A DNA stretch of 64,000 bases from Clostridia bacterium (GCA_017467105.1 JAFTSU010000013.1:1-64000); one strand, 5' to 3'. Positions 1 to 8,901 are shown, numbered from the stretch's first letter. Numbers and translations are program-made. The notes: a model not told the origin generated them from the sequence alone.

Positions 1-225
1 GAAGAGCCGGCACAAATGCTTCGACTGCTCATAAAGCGAATCGTCCTGTTTGATGATAAAATCGAAATCTACTACAACACAACAGAAAGAAGAAGACCTG
101 ATGAGGAAGATGCTCATCAGGCCTTTTGCTTTTATTCAGAAAATTTCCGTTACGAAAATCTGGCTTGGTGGTTTCACGTAAAAGGTGGCGGCGAATTCGA
201 AATTGAAGTGTCGCTTTTCATCTGA
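1..225 (+). CDS. C-terminal end of a serine-recombinase-like protein (cut by window start)
   Basis: The frame is open from base 1, so the gene begins outside the window; about 74 codons remain, ending in TGA at 225. The segment reading LIKRIVLFDDKIEIYYN is like the end of large serine recombinases, where a basic helix precedes an I-x-I-Y-(Y/F)-N strand. The catalytic serine domain would lie upstream and cannot be seen, so activity cannot be judged. Such recombinases integrate or excise mobile elements and usually lie at the element edge; the hairpin-rich gene-free stretch that follows fits that position. Family call is by pattern memory of the last 40 residues and is moderate only. Confidence 0.5.
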   Translation, partial: EEPAQMLRLLIKRIVLFDDKIEIYYNTTERRRPDEEDAHQAFCFYSENFRYENLAWWFHVKGGGEFEIEVSLFI

Positions 226-287
226 ACACGAAAGCGCCAAAATGCAAGTTTATCTCAAAATACCACAAGGCATTTAATAAGTATGCT

Positions 288-318
288 AAAAAAGGGGCAT
301 TTTCGCCCCTTTTTGGCT
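288..318 (+). terminator. Rho-independent terminator after the recombinase gene
   Basis: AAAAAAGGGGC and GCCCCTTTTT arms flank a short ATTTTC loop, giving a GC-capped stem with a T run on the plus strand. It lies 63 bases after the recombinase stop. A second, imperfect copy of the same motif (GAGGC...GCCCC) follows at about 345-362, and a third half (CGCCCCT) near 383, so this is a small cluster of related hairpins. Confidence 0.75.
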
Positions 319-397
319 CTTCCGCAGACATCAAAAAAGAGGCATTTCGCCCCCTAAAAACACAAAATTCACACCCAAAAACGCCCCTAAAAAAGAA

Positions 398-424
398 AAG
401 TTCCTATTACATAGTAATAGGAAA
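398..424. repeat. Perfect 10-bp inverted repeat
   Basis: TTCCTATTAC and GTAATAGGAA flank a 3-base ATA spacer. The symmetry is complete, and there is no T run beyond A/T flanks. It could be a recombinase or repressor binding site at the element edge; nothing here proves either. Confidence 0.5.
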
Positions 425-470
425 ACACTCAAATCACGAGGCGTTCAAACGGGGTTGTGTGCCTTAGACC

Positions 471-518
471 ATATCGAGTGTTCATAACAGATTTCAGTTA
501 TGGACACTCGATATTTTT
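471..518. terminator. Long hairpin with an 18-bp stem
   Basis: ATATCGAGTGTTCATAAC pairs with GTTATGGACACTCGATAT around an 8-base loop, with one G-T pair and a following TTTTT. It works as a plus-strand terminator on paper. The length of the stem is unusual for a plain terminator and is also compatible with the end structure of a mobile element. The rest of 226-638 shows no gene I can support. Confidence 0.6.
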
Positions 519-638
519 ATGCTGCATTTGTTTGGAGTAGCGTTTGGCTACAAAAACTACTATCATATTGATCTATTTAACAAAAAACAATTGTTCTATC
601 ATACAGAATAATTGTTTAGATTTTTCGCTGCATAGATG

Positions 639-667
639 TTGAAATTAGCTGATTTGTGTGATATAAT
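639..667 (+). promoter_or_regulatory. Sigma-A promoter for the ROK/SIS pair
   Basis: TTGAAA (639-644) and TATAAT (662-667) are separated by exactly 17 bases. It lies about 175 bases before the kinase start, leaving a long leader with no recognised riboswitch. Confidence 0.7.
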
Positions 668-843
668 TGAGTCACAAGTCAGAGATCGGAAATCTATAAC
701 TTGGTTTTTTAAGAATTAAAGTGATGTAAGGAGCGCCGAGAATAAAAGAAATTTCTTTAAACGGAAACGATTGGAAATTAATATATGTAAAAAACTCCGT
801 GCTTAATGGTAGTGGCATACGATGATTTTGAAGGATTTGATAA

Positions 844-1800
844 ATGAGCTATATCGTTGGATTTGATGTCGGTGGCACAAAATGTGCGGTAACACTCGCA
901 GAAACAGTTACAGAAGGTACACCAAAAATACTCTGCAAGAAAAAATTCGATACCGAGGCTGACAAGCCATACGATGTGCTTGCTCGATTTATGACCGAGC
1001 TTGACACTGTGTTATCCGAATTTTCGCTTAGCTACTCCAAAATACCGGGAATAGGCATCAGCTGTGGAGGCCCCTTAAACTCAGAAAAAGGAATAATTAT
1101 GTCCCCGCCCAACCTGCCAAGGTGGGATAATATTGAAATATGCAAATATTTTTATGAGCGTACAGGTATCGATTGTCATCTACAAAACGATGCCAATGCC
1201 TGTGCTGTTGCCGAATGGAAATACGGTGCGGGAAAAGGCCTTAACAGTATCGTTTTTCTTACATTTGGTACAGGGCTTGGCGCAGGACTTATTCTTGACG
1301 GCAGACTGTACAGAGGAAAAAACGACAACGCAGGCGAAATAGGTCATGTACGCCTGGAGCAAAACGGTCCTATCGGATACGGAAAGCCCGGCTCATGTGA
1401 GGGATTTTGCTCCGGTGGCGGTATATCGCAGATGGGTGTATCCGCACTATCGAAATGCACCCCCTCATCAAGACTTTATGAAGCCTGTGCAGGAGAGCCG
1501 AACAAAATAACCGCAAAGCTCATAGCCGATCTTGCTCACCAAGGCGATGAAATGTGCCGTGAAATTTATCGTACCTGTGCTAAAAAATTGGGTATGACGT
1601 TATCCATATTGTGTGATGTGCTTGACCCTGATGCTATCATTATTGGTGGAATTTTTATGCGCAGTGACGATCTGCTTATAGACGGCATTGCGAAGGTAAT
1701 GAGAGAAGAGGCGCTTATACCGTGCCCTGTTTTAAAGGCGGGGCTTGGTGAAAATGTGGGCGACTATGCCGCACTGTCAATAGCAGAAGACAACTATTAA
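844..1800 (+). CDS. ROK family sugar kinase
   Basis: A 318-residue ROK (repressor/ORF/kinase) protein, which phosphorylates a hexose or amino sugar with ATP in the cytoplasm. The N-terminal phosphate-binding motif DVGGTK is at residues 8-13, the catalytic Asp lies in QNDANACA near residue 115, followed by FGTGLGAGL and GEIGH. The usual four-residue zinc site is not canonical: the region reads GSCEGFCSGGG, with two Cys. No N-terminal helix-turn-helix is present, so it is a kinase and not a repressor. The start has GAAGGA 9 bases upstream. It is followed after 63 bases by a SIS isomerase, suggesting one pathway that phosphorylates and isomerises a sugar. Substrate unknown. Confidence 0.88.
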   Translation: MSYIVGFDVGGTKCAVTLAETVTEGTPKILCKKKFDTEADKPYDVLARFMTELDTVLSEFSLSYSKIPGIGISCGGPLNSEKGIIMSPPNLPRWDNIEICKYFYERTGIDCHLQNDANACAVAEWKYGAGKGLNSIVFLTFGTGLGAGLILDGRLYRGKNDNAGEIGHVRLEQNGPIGYGKPGSCEGFCSGGGISQMGVSALSKCTPSSRLYEACAGEPNKITAKLIADLAHQGDEMCREIYRTCAKKLGMTLSILCDVLDPDAIIIGGIFMRSDDLLIDGIAKVMREEALIPCPVLKAGLGENVGDYAALSIAEDNY

Positions 1801-1863
1801 ATTGAAGCATCCGTTTCTTAAGTGTCAAACAGCGCATTCAGAAAACAGGAAAGGAATGATCTT

Positions 1864-2490
1864 ATGGAAAAGCTGATCGCGCGTTATCCTGCGCTTAATG
1901 AGGTAAAAAAGGAAATCATCGCAACGGTCGATCTGTTATGCGCCACGTATGAGTGTGGCGGAAAGCTTCTGCTTTGCGGAAACGGAGGCAGTGCCGCCGA
2001 CTGTGACCACATTGTAGGCGAGCTGATGAAATCATTCAAGATGAAACGCCCTATATCCAACGAGCTCTACTCTGCCCTTAACAGTATGGGAGAAGACGGT
2101 CAGTTTATCGCTCCGCTTCTCGAACGACCTATGACGGCTATTTCGCTCTGTGAGCATAACAGTCTTTCCACCGCATACGGAAACGACCGTTGTTCTGATG
2201 CGGTTTTTGCTCAGCAGCTTCTCGGTTACGGCAACGAGGGTGATGTGCTTTTAGCTCTAACCACGTCCGGAAATTCAAAAAATTGTGTATATGCGGCTAC
2301 ACTGGCTAAAGCTATGGGCATACGTATGGTTTCTATAACAGGCTCTGAAGGCGGTAAGATCGCAGCGCTTTCGGATATTTCTATCAAGCTTCCGGAAAAA
2401 GAAACATATCTTGTTCAAGAGCTTACCTTGCCGATATATCACTATATTTGTGCTGAGCTTGAAAAACACTTTTTTAGTCCAAAGGAATAA
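1864..2490 (+). CDS. SIS-domain phosphosugar isomerase, GmhA-like
   Basis: About 208 residues with one SIS domain. The phosphate-binding motif GNGGSAADCDH lies near residues 38-48 and TTSGNSKNC follows at about residue 130, as in sedoheptulose-7-phosphate isomerases (GmhA/DiaA group). I start it at ATG 1864 because AGGAAAGGAA sits 7 bases before it; an in-frame GTG at 1822 has no ribosome site. GmhA normally makes D-glycero-manno-heptose-7-phosphate for heptosyl sugars, but here the partner is a ROK kinase and no other heptose genes are present, so the real substrate may be another phosphosugar. Transcribed with the kinase and ended by the hairpin at 2598. Confidence 0.82.
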   Translation: MEKLIARYPALNEVKKEIIATVDLLCATYECGGKLLLCGNGGSAADCDHIVGELMKSFKMKRPISNELYSALNSMGEDGQFIAPLLERPMTAISLCEHNSLSTAYGNDRCSDAVFAQQLLGYGNEGDVLLALTTSGNSKNCVYAATLAKAMGIRMVSITGSEGGKIAALSDISIKLPEKETYLVQELTLPIYHYICAELEKHFFSPKE

Positions 2491-2597
2491 AAGCATACAC
2501 GACGGCTACGCGGCGAGAAAAAGTAATCGCATTTTGTTTGTAGATAACGATGTATAGCACCGTCTTGACTGTCGTATCCAAATTATAAACAATATTC

Positions 2598-2637
2598 AAA
2601 AATCCGTCAATATCAATAGATTTTGACGGATTTTTCT
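2598..2637 (+). terminator. Terminator after the SIS gene
   Basis: AAAATCCGTCAA and TTGACGGATTTTT form a stem with an 11-base loop and a T run, 108 bases after the SIS stop codon. Confidence 0.8.
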
Positions 2638-2756
2638 TTGTTTTTGTGCATTTCGCCATGCTTTTGCGGCATTATCGCCCCGAATATGAACTAATTTTGA
2701 GTTTTGCAAACAAACCTCAATTTTGACCGGCAAACTCTGACCCTAACCGCTACCTT

Positions 2757-3200
2757 TTGACCGTCAATTTTCCCTTATTTTTTTACATCATCATCGGTCT
2801 TGTACTTATACTTTTTAAGGGCGAAACACTCAACCGGGCTATGACTATTGCAGGCATAATCTTTGTTGTTTCCGGAGCTCTCGAGCTTGTTAAGAAGCAT
2901 TATCACGGCGGTGCTGTCAGCCTTATTATAGGTATTGCGATACTTGTACTCGGTTGGGTTCTTCCTATAATTGTTCTTGCTGTTCTCGGCGTTATGATCG
3001 CACTCAAGGGAATTGTTGCGCTTCTCGATGCTCTTAAGGGCAAGCCCAACGCACTTGACATAGTTTATCCTGCGCTTACTATTGCGCTTGGTGTTTTGAT
3101 TGCTCTCGGAGAGACCGTCGATGTTCTTATCATCATCGCAGGCGCGCTTCTCGTTATTGACGGCGCCCTCGGTCTCCTTGCAGAATTCAAGAAAAAGTAA
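2757..3200 (+). CDS. Small membrane protein, DUF308/HdeD-like
   Basis: About 147 residues made of hydrophobic helices in pairs, with glycine-rich stretches such as IIGIAILVLGWVLPIIVLAVLG and ALTIALGVLIALGETVDVLII, typical of DUF308/HdeD-like proteins that have five or six transmembrane segments. Function in the family is mostly unknown (HdeD itself is linked to acid resistance). The only upstream in-frame start is a TTG at 2757 with no clear ribosome site, and the reading begins directly in a membrane helix, so the start is doubtful and the protein may have lost its N-terminus. It ends 20 bases before a shared bidirectional terminator. Confidence 0.6.
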   Translation: MTVNFPLFFYIIIGLVLILFKGETLNRAMTIAGIIFVVSGALELVKKHYHGGAVSLIIGIAILVLGWVLPIIVLAVLGVMIALKGIVALLDALKGKPNALDIVYPALTIALGVLIALGETVDVLIIIAGALLVIDGALGLLAEFKKK

Positions 3201-3220
3201 ATTAATATTGTCATTTTGCA

Positions 3221-3260
3221 AGAAAAACAGACCTTTTTTTAAAAGGTCTGTTTTTCTTTT
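3221..3260. terminator. Bidirectional terminator between convergent genes
   Basis: AAAAACAGACCTTTT and AAAAGGTCTGTTTTT form a perfect stem around TTT, with T runs on both strands. It separates the DUF308 gene and the minus-strand hydrolase gene. Confidence 0.9.
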
Positions 3261-3297
3261 GTTGTTTTTCAACACAAAATACTAACATAAAATTCTT

Positions 3298-5238
3298 TCA
3301 TGAAAGAATCAAAACCAGTGGGTACATTGGCATAAGCTCGGTTTTAACCTTTACTTTGCCGCCTTCATCAAGGACAAAAACGAGCTTTATTTCTCTGCCA
3401 TCGGGATCAAGGTATGAAATCTCTGTGGGAGCAAAGTCTGTTACAATGTCAAGCTCCTCAAGCGGGTCGTATCCAAGATTTATAAATGCCGCAAGGAGTC
3501 TGCCGTCCTTAATTCTTCCTGTGCGTACAAGCACCTCCTCGTCACCTTCGTAATAAATAGGCAATGCCCCGGCACGTGAGAGAACATCTACAAACTGGCG
3601 CTTGCGTGACTCGTTAAGGAAAGAGAAGCCCTCCATATAGTTATGCTCAGCATTGGGTGTCCCGGCATAGACTACCGTAATTCCCCCCTCCCCTCTATCG
3701 AGAAGAGTCACGGCGGGAGAGAGCTTTTTCTTTTCGCCGTCTATTAGTCTATATGACCAGGAAAGCACCTCGACCCGACTGTCCTTAACCTCTATCATTT
3801 TACGATTCTTTTGCGCTGTGCAGGTAGCCGATGGATCAAACTCAAAGAATTCACCCTTGGCAGGTATACCTTCCCAATCCTTTACGGAAACACCAATAAG
3901 CTCGCCAAATCCACGGTCTATAAGATCTGACGCAACCTGTCCTGTCACAAACACACTGCCCCGGAATGCCGCCTTTATTTCCTCATCGGTCATATGAGTT
4001 ACAATGCAGTCCTCGAGGAATGTAGCCTTAGCTCCCGAGGCAACCTCAGCGAAGTAAAACGGAAGTCCCAAGCGCTCAAAGCACTTTGAGCCCCAAAAGT
4101 TTTCGTGATACTTCCACATATTTTCAAGGGTATAGTCGTGCAGCTCCTGGATAAGAAATGCTGAATTTGCGCCAACCCATTTAATTCCGTCGACATAATC
4201 CGCAAGAGCCTCGTAAAAGTCCTTATGCTCCGCGAGAATATCTCTGAACGCCTTACCCGACTTTGGCTCCCAAGCGGAGATACGGGTTATCCAGTGCTTT
4301 GCGCCTCTAACACCTTCAAGGATTGCCGCAGTATAGTGGCTGTGAAGATATCTTGCGTTCTTTCCGTAGCGGTTAAAGGGAATGGTATCGGTCTCACCTA
4401 GAATAACCTCTATTCCGCCTTTTTTGAGCTTTGCGGTACATACTGCAGCTCTGCGCATTATGTCACTAAACTCCCTCACCGATATAGGAGCATAGGTTCC
4501 GCATGGAACTCTTACCATTGTGGGGTTGCCCTTGCCCGCAAAGTGAGGAGCTGTGTACACAACCGAGTCGCAGATGTCTCCGGAGGTGCAGTTTACTCCC
4601 TGAATTGCGGGATCAACCTCGTCTATTCCCTCTCTGAATACCTTTATCGCCTCCACAAGGGAGTCGGTCTGCATTTTTATAAATTCCACGGTCAGCGGAT
4701 CGTTTGCGGGGTGGCTCTCAATATGAGCCCACATTTGGTCTCGGTTCCACTTTTTGCCGGTTCTTCGCTCAAACTCTGCCATATGGAGCTTGCAGGCACA
4801 GCCATTTCCGGGACGCATCATTATTCTGAAATCGTCGTCAAGCATTATGACTTTAGGATGCTCGCCTGCAATCCTCTTCATAACCCCCTTGAAGTGAGAA
4901 AGAAACTCCTTGTCATAAGGACAGTAAACGTTTCGCTCCACCCCATCTTTCACACCGAAAAAACGCGTAAATGGAGCAAGATTTATGTCATAGCCGTGAC
5001 CGAGAGATGCCTGGATAAGCACACCCGACGGCACACCATCGCTAGCAAGCTCGTCACGGAATCTTGCGTAACTTTTGCACTTATCCCCGACCTTATCCCA
5101 AACAGGCTCACCCTCCGGAACAAGAGTCATAATAAAAAGTGGGCAGGTTGTAATTCCTCTATTATACTGGTCCTTAATGTCGGCACATATCTCGTCAAAA
5201 TGAGCAACATTAAGCGGCATCATTGAAAAGTTGTACAT
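3298..5238 (-). CDS. Putative TIM-barrel glycoside hydrolase, family uncertain
   Basis: A 646-residue protein with no signal peptide, so it probably acts in the cytoplasm on an imported oligosaccharide. The first 400 residues look like a (beta/alpha)8 barrel of clan GH-A type, with PKVIMLDDDFRIMM near residue 130 and a conserved stretch around GGIEVILGETD. Residues 450-646 look like beta-sandwich domains (a FEFDPSATC stretch, then LLAAFINLGYDPLEELDI), the arrangement seen in GH42-like beta-galactosidases. I cannot place it in a named family or assign catalytic Glu residues. AAAGGTGA precedes the ATG. It follows the Gfo/Idh/MocA gene by 170 bases on the same strand and may serve the same sugar pathway. 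Confidence 0.6.
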   Translation of the reverse strand: MYNFSMMPLNVAHFDEICADIKDQYNRGITTCPLFIMTLVPEGEPVWDKVGDKCKSYARFRDELASDGVPSGVLIQASLGHGYDINLAPFTRFFGVKDGVERNVYCPYDKEFLSHFKGVMKRIAGEHPKVIMLDDDFRIMMRPGNGCACKLHMAEFERRTGKKWNRDQMWAHIESHPANDPLTVEFIKMQTDSLVEAIKVFREGIDEVDPAIQGVNCTSGDICDSVVYTAPHFAGKGNPTMVRVPCGTYAPISVREFSDIMRRAAVCTAKLKKGGIEVILGETDTIPFNRYGKNARYLHSHYTAAILEGVRGAKHWITRISAWEPKSGKAFRDILAEHKDFYEALADYVDGIKWVGANSAFLIQELHDYTLENMWKYHENFWGSKCFERLGLPFYFAEVASGAKATFLEDCIVTHMTDEEIKAAFRGSVFVTGQVASDLIDRGFGELIGVSVKDWEGIPAKGEFFEFDPSATCTAQKNRKMIEVKDSRVEVLSWSYRLIDGEKKKLSPAVTLLDRGEGGITVVYAGTPNAEHNYMEGFSFLNESRKRQFVDVLSRAGALPIYYEGDEEVLVRTGRIKDGRLLAAFINLGYDPLEELDIVTDFAPTEISYLDPDGREIKLVFVLDEGGKVKVKTELMPMYPLVLILS

Positions 5239-5408
5239 AGCTTTTTCACCTTTTGGGTTGTCTTGACTCTAGCTTTCTTAACAGAGCAACCCGCGCCCCG
5301 AAAAGAAAAATGACAACGAGCTACTCCTGACGAACAATCGTTTTTTATTGTTTATACATCTATTCTACCATTGGTGCATTTTGTTGCTATATTTCAATAA
5401 CCTTTTAA

Positions 5409-6554
5409 TTAAACGCAAGGTATGTCGTAGAATTTATTATTGATTGCAGATTTTTCTGCCAATAGGCATATTTGTGCGCTAAGTATTCCTGCACTGAGAG
5501 GTGTATTTGACTTTTCGGTACCTGCCATTACACCAATAAAGTTTCTTGCTAGCATCTCGTCACCGCCAAAGTGATCACCTCCGATAGTCAATTTGTGTTC
5601 CGCAGTAACGTTTTCAAGATGCTTATATACCTTAACCACGTTTGTATAGAAGTCAAATTCTACTGTTCCAAAAGCACAAATGATGCGTGCGCCTCTTCTG
5701 CCCGCTCCGTATTTAGCGACAAAATCTTGTGTGTAATTTACATGCATTCCGCCATCGTATTTCACGATAAAACTTCCGCTATCCTGATTTCCCGTATCGG
5801 TAGCAAAGCAACACATAAGATCGCCTTTGTAATTATCGCCGTAAGCGGAGTCAAGCTTTTTAAGATTTTCAATGCTCTCCTCGCATGTAAAGCGTTTGTC
5901 GCAATCCTTGCACTTTTTATTTTCGGGATTATCGCCCTTATAGTACATCTTTGATGACATAGCACAAATATTTACAGGTTTTTTCTCTCCTATCAAATAG
6001 CTGATGTAATCAATATCATGAGTCGCCTTCTGCAAGAACAAGTCTCCGGTTATACTGTCATCCCTATACCATTTATGATAATATCCGCGAGCATACGGCA
6101 CGTTGTTGAAAGCTTGAACTTGACATATTTCTCCAAGTTCTCCACTGTCAAGTATTCTCTTCACGTAATCGGTTATTTTGCTGACTCTGAGAGGAAATGA
6201 CACAACCACTTTGTCGTTAATTTCCTTAAGTTCACGAAGAAGATCCAAGTCCCTATCATTTATTGCAACAGGTTTTTCAAGAAATATCGGAATACCATAT
6301 TTTGCGATTTTAGACATATAAGCAGCATGAAGCGAGCAACGAGTGCCTATGCAGATTCCATCAAGCCGTTCATTATTTATCATCTCTTCAGCATCTGTGT
6401 ATTGCTTAACACCAAAATGTCCGTTTTCCTCAAGATACTCTTTTTTATCCACAATGTCGGTTACAGCTACAAGCTCTGCACCACCGACCATATCTACGGT
6501 GCTGATAAAGCTATTCAATCTACTTCCGTACCCAATTACACCTATTCTGAACAT
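5409..6554 (-). CDS. Gfo/Idh/MocA family NAD(P)-dependent dehydrogenase
   Basis: A 381-residue oxidoreductase. The N-terminal Rossmann motif is IGVIGYGSRLNSF (residues 4-16) and the family signature EKPVAIND lies near residue 93. A catalytic-type HDIDYISYLIG sits near residue 180. Family members oxidise or reduce sugars, inositols or sugar derivatives with NAD(P). A cluster of cysteines at about residues 210-225 (CKDCDKRFTC) is an additional feature and could bind metal. GGAG stands 6 bases before the ATG. It is the last gene of the operon that starts at 8901, 16 bases behind the acetyltransferase-like gene. Substrate unknown. Confidence 0.85.
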   Translation of the reverse strand: MFRIGVIGYGSRLNSFISTVDMVGGAELVAVTDIVDKKEYLEENGHFGVKQYTDAEEMINNERLDGICIGTRCSLHAAYMSKIAKYGIPIFLEKPVAINDRDLDLLRELKEINDKVVVSFPLRVSKITDYVKRILDSGELGEICQVQAFNNVPYARGYYHKWYRDDSITGDLFLQKATHDIDYISYLIGEKKPVNICAMSSKMYYKGDNPENKKCKDCDKRFTCEESIENLKKLDSAYGDNYKGDLMCCFATDTGNQDSGSFIVKYDGGMHVNYTQDFVAKYGAGRRGARIICAFGTVEFDFYTNVVKVYKHLENVTAEHKLTIGGDHFGGDEMLARNFIGVMAGTEKSNTPLSAGILSAQICLLAEKSAINNKFYDIPCV

Positions 6555-6570
6555 AACGCTCTCCTATCAA

Positions 6571-7332
6571 TTACTGTTTTACTTTTTCAACGAAAAAGCA
6601 CTCATCTTCTTTGAGCTTTTCAATGCCTCTTTTCCACAGTTCTGATGCACCTATAAGAAAGCTCTTTGCTCCGTGAACAGCCCCTACGGAAACAAAACTA
6701 TCATCAAAAAAGGACTCTGCTCTTTCATAATGCTGACTAAATCCGTTTTGGGTAATATGATGACGGTAAAAGTCTATTGTATAGGTTCTGTCCGGAAGAA
6801 TAATAGTGTATGCCGAAGGGGTCTTTGGCAAAAGGTAAGAAGCACCCGCCGCCTCCTCGATTCCGTGACAAGAGGTATTCGGTCCGAGCCCGCAGCCGAG
6901 CATAAGTATCTTTCCCCCATGCTCCTTCAACTTAAAGAAAGGCGAATTTTGTCCTATTGGAGTTCGGTCTATCTCGTGGCCAGCCGCGAAATAATCCCTT
7001 TTCGCACCTATAACGGAGCATGAATGAGTAGGATGTATGCTCCTCTTTGAGTCGGGATGAAGTCTAACGTATTCACTGACCGCCCCTACGCAGGAAGGCG
7101 TATTTATATAGTCGAACACCGGATGATCAACCGAAACATCTCTGTACGTTAAAGTCGGAGCGATAAGTGTACCGCTGTCGCCTATCACCGCCAGTATAGC
7201 ATCAATAAGAGATTCAATACCTCCGTGAACATACCCGAGAGATTTAAAAGAAGAATGAATTAGGACACTATCACCTTTTTTCAGTCCTAAATCCGATAAG
7301 TCAGAGCATATTGAAAGATAATCGCTGTTCAT
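6571..7332 (-). CDS. AAC(3)-family N-acetyltransferase-like protein
   Basis: A 253-residue protein of the aminoglycoside 3-N-acetyltransferase (antibiotic_NAT) fold. Visible hallmarks are GDSVLIHSSFKSLG near residue 20, a GTLIAPTLTY stretch, the IHPTHS motif around residue 103, and MLGCGLGPNTSCHGIEEAAG near 145. Known members acetylate aminoglycosides with acetyl-CoA, but chromosomal relatives such as YokD and FrbF act on other amines. Placed between a ComB-like phosphatase and a sugar dehydrogenase, it more likely acetylates a metabolic amine such as an amino sugar than confers resistance (inference). It lies 6 bases after the ComB stop, so translation may be coupled. Confidence 0.82.
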   Translation of the reverse strand: MNSDYLSICSDLSDLGLKKGDSVLIHSSFKSLGYVHGGIESLIDAILAVIGDSGTLIAPTLTYRDVSVDHPVFDYINTPSCVGAVSEYVRLHPDSKRSIHPTHSCSVIGAKRDYFAAGHEIDRTPIGQNSPFFKLKEHGGKILMLGCGLGPNTSCHGIEEAAGASYLLPKTPSAYTIILPDRTYTIDFYRHHITQNGFSQHYERAESFFDDSFVSVGAVHGAKSFLIGASELWKRGIEKLKEDECFFVEKVKQ

Positions 7333-7338
7333 AAAAAA

Positions 7339-8031
7339 TTACATATCAACCTTTCTCATATATCCTATTCCATCGACAGAAGTCTCAAGTTTCATTACAA
7401 AATTAAACCTATCGAGATCGGTACACATATAAAAATCCTCTTCGGGAAAAACATCGCTTTGAGTTTTATCGAAGAACTTAGCCCCCGACGTATAGCGAAG
7501 CAAATCAATACCCGATTTCATATCTATATCGGTGTTCTCAAGAATTGCCTTTATATATTCGGCACAAAGAGTATCTTCCTCCGTCGGAGCAAGTGCCTCA
7601 AGTCCCATACAAACAAGCGAAATGGTTTCCGCCCCACTTTTTCTAAGATATTCCGCAGTTGCTCGAGCATTTACAAGGCTACATCCGAGTATTTCATCAG
7701 CATTCTTGGCATTAGCTATTCCTTGGGTTCCGGCACTTGTGGTATGAACTACGGTCTTGCCGCCGAGATCAAGAAGATGAAGAAGCGAGGGAGCGTTTCC
7801 CGTATCGAATCCTTCAAGTATCTTACCGTGTCTTTCACCTGCAAGAATATACTGCGGGTTTTCCCTCTTCATCATATATGCATCATCAACCGAGCCTATC
7901 GGAATAATTTTCTCAACCCCCATAGAAAACAGATACGCCTCGAGCGAAAAGGCTCTGAAAACATCAATTACCACAGTGGTTCCCCGAGCTTGTTTCGCAC
8001 CTTCAACAAGTTGAAGTATTTTGACATCCAT
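7339..8031 (-). CDS. comB: ComB-like 2-phosphosulfolactate phosphatase family protein
   Basis: A 230-residue protein with the ComB signatures TTVVIDVFRAFS (residues 18-29), AGERHGKILEGFDTGNAP (about 73-90) and HTTSAGTQGI (about 108-117). ComB removes phosphate from 2-phosphosulfolactate in coenzyme M synthesis and is also found in sulfolactate-making bacteria. No ComA, ComC or ComDE gene is in the window, and the neighbours are a sugar isomerase, an acetyltransferase and a sugar dehydrogenase, so the substrate is probably a different phosphate ester. Family membership is fairly sure; the coenzyme M role is not. Confidence 0.8.
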   Translation of the reverse strand: MDVKILQLVEGAKQARGTTVVIDVFRAFSLEAYLFSMGVEKIIPIGSVDDAYMMKRENPQYILAGERHGKILEGFDTGNAPSLLHLLDLGGKTVVHTTSAGTQGIANAKNADEILGCSLVNARATAEYLRKSGAETISLVCMGLEALAPTEEDTLCAEYIKAILENTDIDMKSGIDLLRYTSGAKFFDKTQSDVFPEEDFYMCTDLDRFNFVMKLETSVDGIGYMRKVDM

Positions 8032-8046
8032 ACCTCTATTACCTTA

Positions 8047-8901
8047 TTACCTTTCTCTGTAAGAAATAATTTCCCTTGCAGCACCGATAAGATAATCAGC
8101 GAAGGGATCACGAAGATCTTTAGGAATTCTTTTCGTTTCTATCTCGTAATTGAAAAGACCTGTAAAACCAATTTCAGAAAGCCCCTTCATTGCATCTCTC
8201 CAATCAATGTTTCCGATAAAAGGGGGAAGATGATCATCATCCGCTCTCGTATTATCGTTGACATGCAGAACCTTCAATCTCTTGCCGAGATATCCAATTG
8301 CCTCCGACTGACAGAGTCCGCCTATATTCGCATGTCCGAAATCCCAACATACGGCGGCGCCCAACGCATCGGCAATCTCGCAGAGCTCGTCCGGATCCTG
8401 ACAGTATCTGTGCGTTGGATAGCTCTTATGTACCACCCTCATATTTTCAACGGCAATTTTAACTCCAACCCTATCGCCATATTCGATGAAAGGGGAAAGA
8501 TGGTTCATTACCGAATCGTAGCTCTTTTTTCTGTCAAAAGTTTCAAGAGGAACCGTTATTGTATTCGGATGAATTACGGCAAAATCGACTCCCAACATCC
8601 TTGATGCATCTATAGCATTAAAAACATCCTTTTCAAACTTAGGTAGAAACGAGGGATCGGTTGCAGTCTTCATATTGAATGGTAGGTGACTTATTTCAAA
8701 ACGGATACCGAGCTTTTCGGTTTCCAAAACAGCCTTTTCAATGCATTCCCGCCAGCTGTCTCCAAGCGGCTCAATGAGCTTCATGGTAAAATCGGCAGCG
8801 TCAAAGCCCTTGCTTTTCAGATAAGAAAGTCCGCTTCTTATTTTTTCATCCAACGTTTTATTTTCGTTATAATCAAGGTTTATTCTCGAGCAGATTCTCA
8901 T
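8047..8901 (-). CDS. Sugar phosphate isomerase/epimerase (xylose-isomerase-like TIM barrel)
   Basis: A 284-residue AP-endonuclease-2/xylose isomerase-like barrel. Metal ligands expected for the family are visible: FEISHLPFNMK, FAVIHPN, KIAVENMR (Glu), CWDFGHANIGG (Asp and His), LHVNDN, and LFNYEIE near the C-terminus. It should isomerise or epimerise a ketose or inositol derivative using a divalent metal. I start it at ATG 8901, with GGAG 7 bases upstream; the TTG twelve bases earlier lies inside that ribosome site. First gene of a four-gene operon (gaps 15, 6 and 16 bases) driven from 9121-9149. Confidence 0.85.
   Translation of the reverse strand: MRICSRINLDYNENKTLDEKIRSGLSYLKSKGFDAADFTMKLIEPLGDSWRECIEKAVLETEKLGIRFEISHLPFNMKTATDPSFLPKFEKDVFNAIDASRMLGVDFAVIHPNTITVPLETFDRKKSYDSVMNHLSPFIEYGDRVGVKIAVENMRVVHKSYPTHRYCQDPDELCEIADALGAAVCWDFGHANIGGLCQSEAIGYLGKRLKVLHVNDNTRADDDHLPPFIGNIDWRDAMKGLSEIGFTGLFNYEIETKRIPKDLRDPFADYLIGAAREIISYRER

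Noticed and set aside
6571..7332. Aminoglycoside resistance gene
   Set aside because: The fold is AAC(3), but it is embedded in a metabolic operon and no mobile element is next to it; resistance cannot be claimed from the fold.
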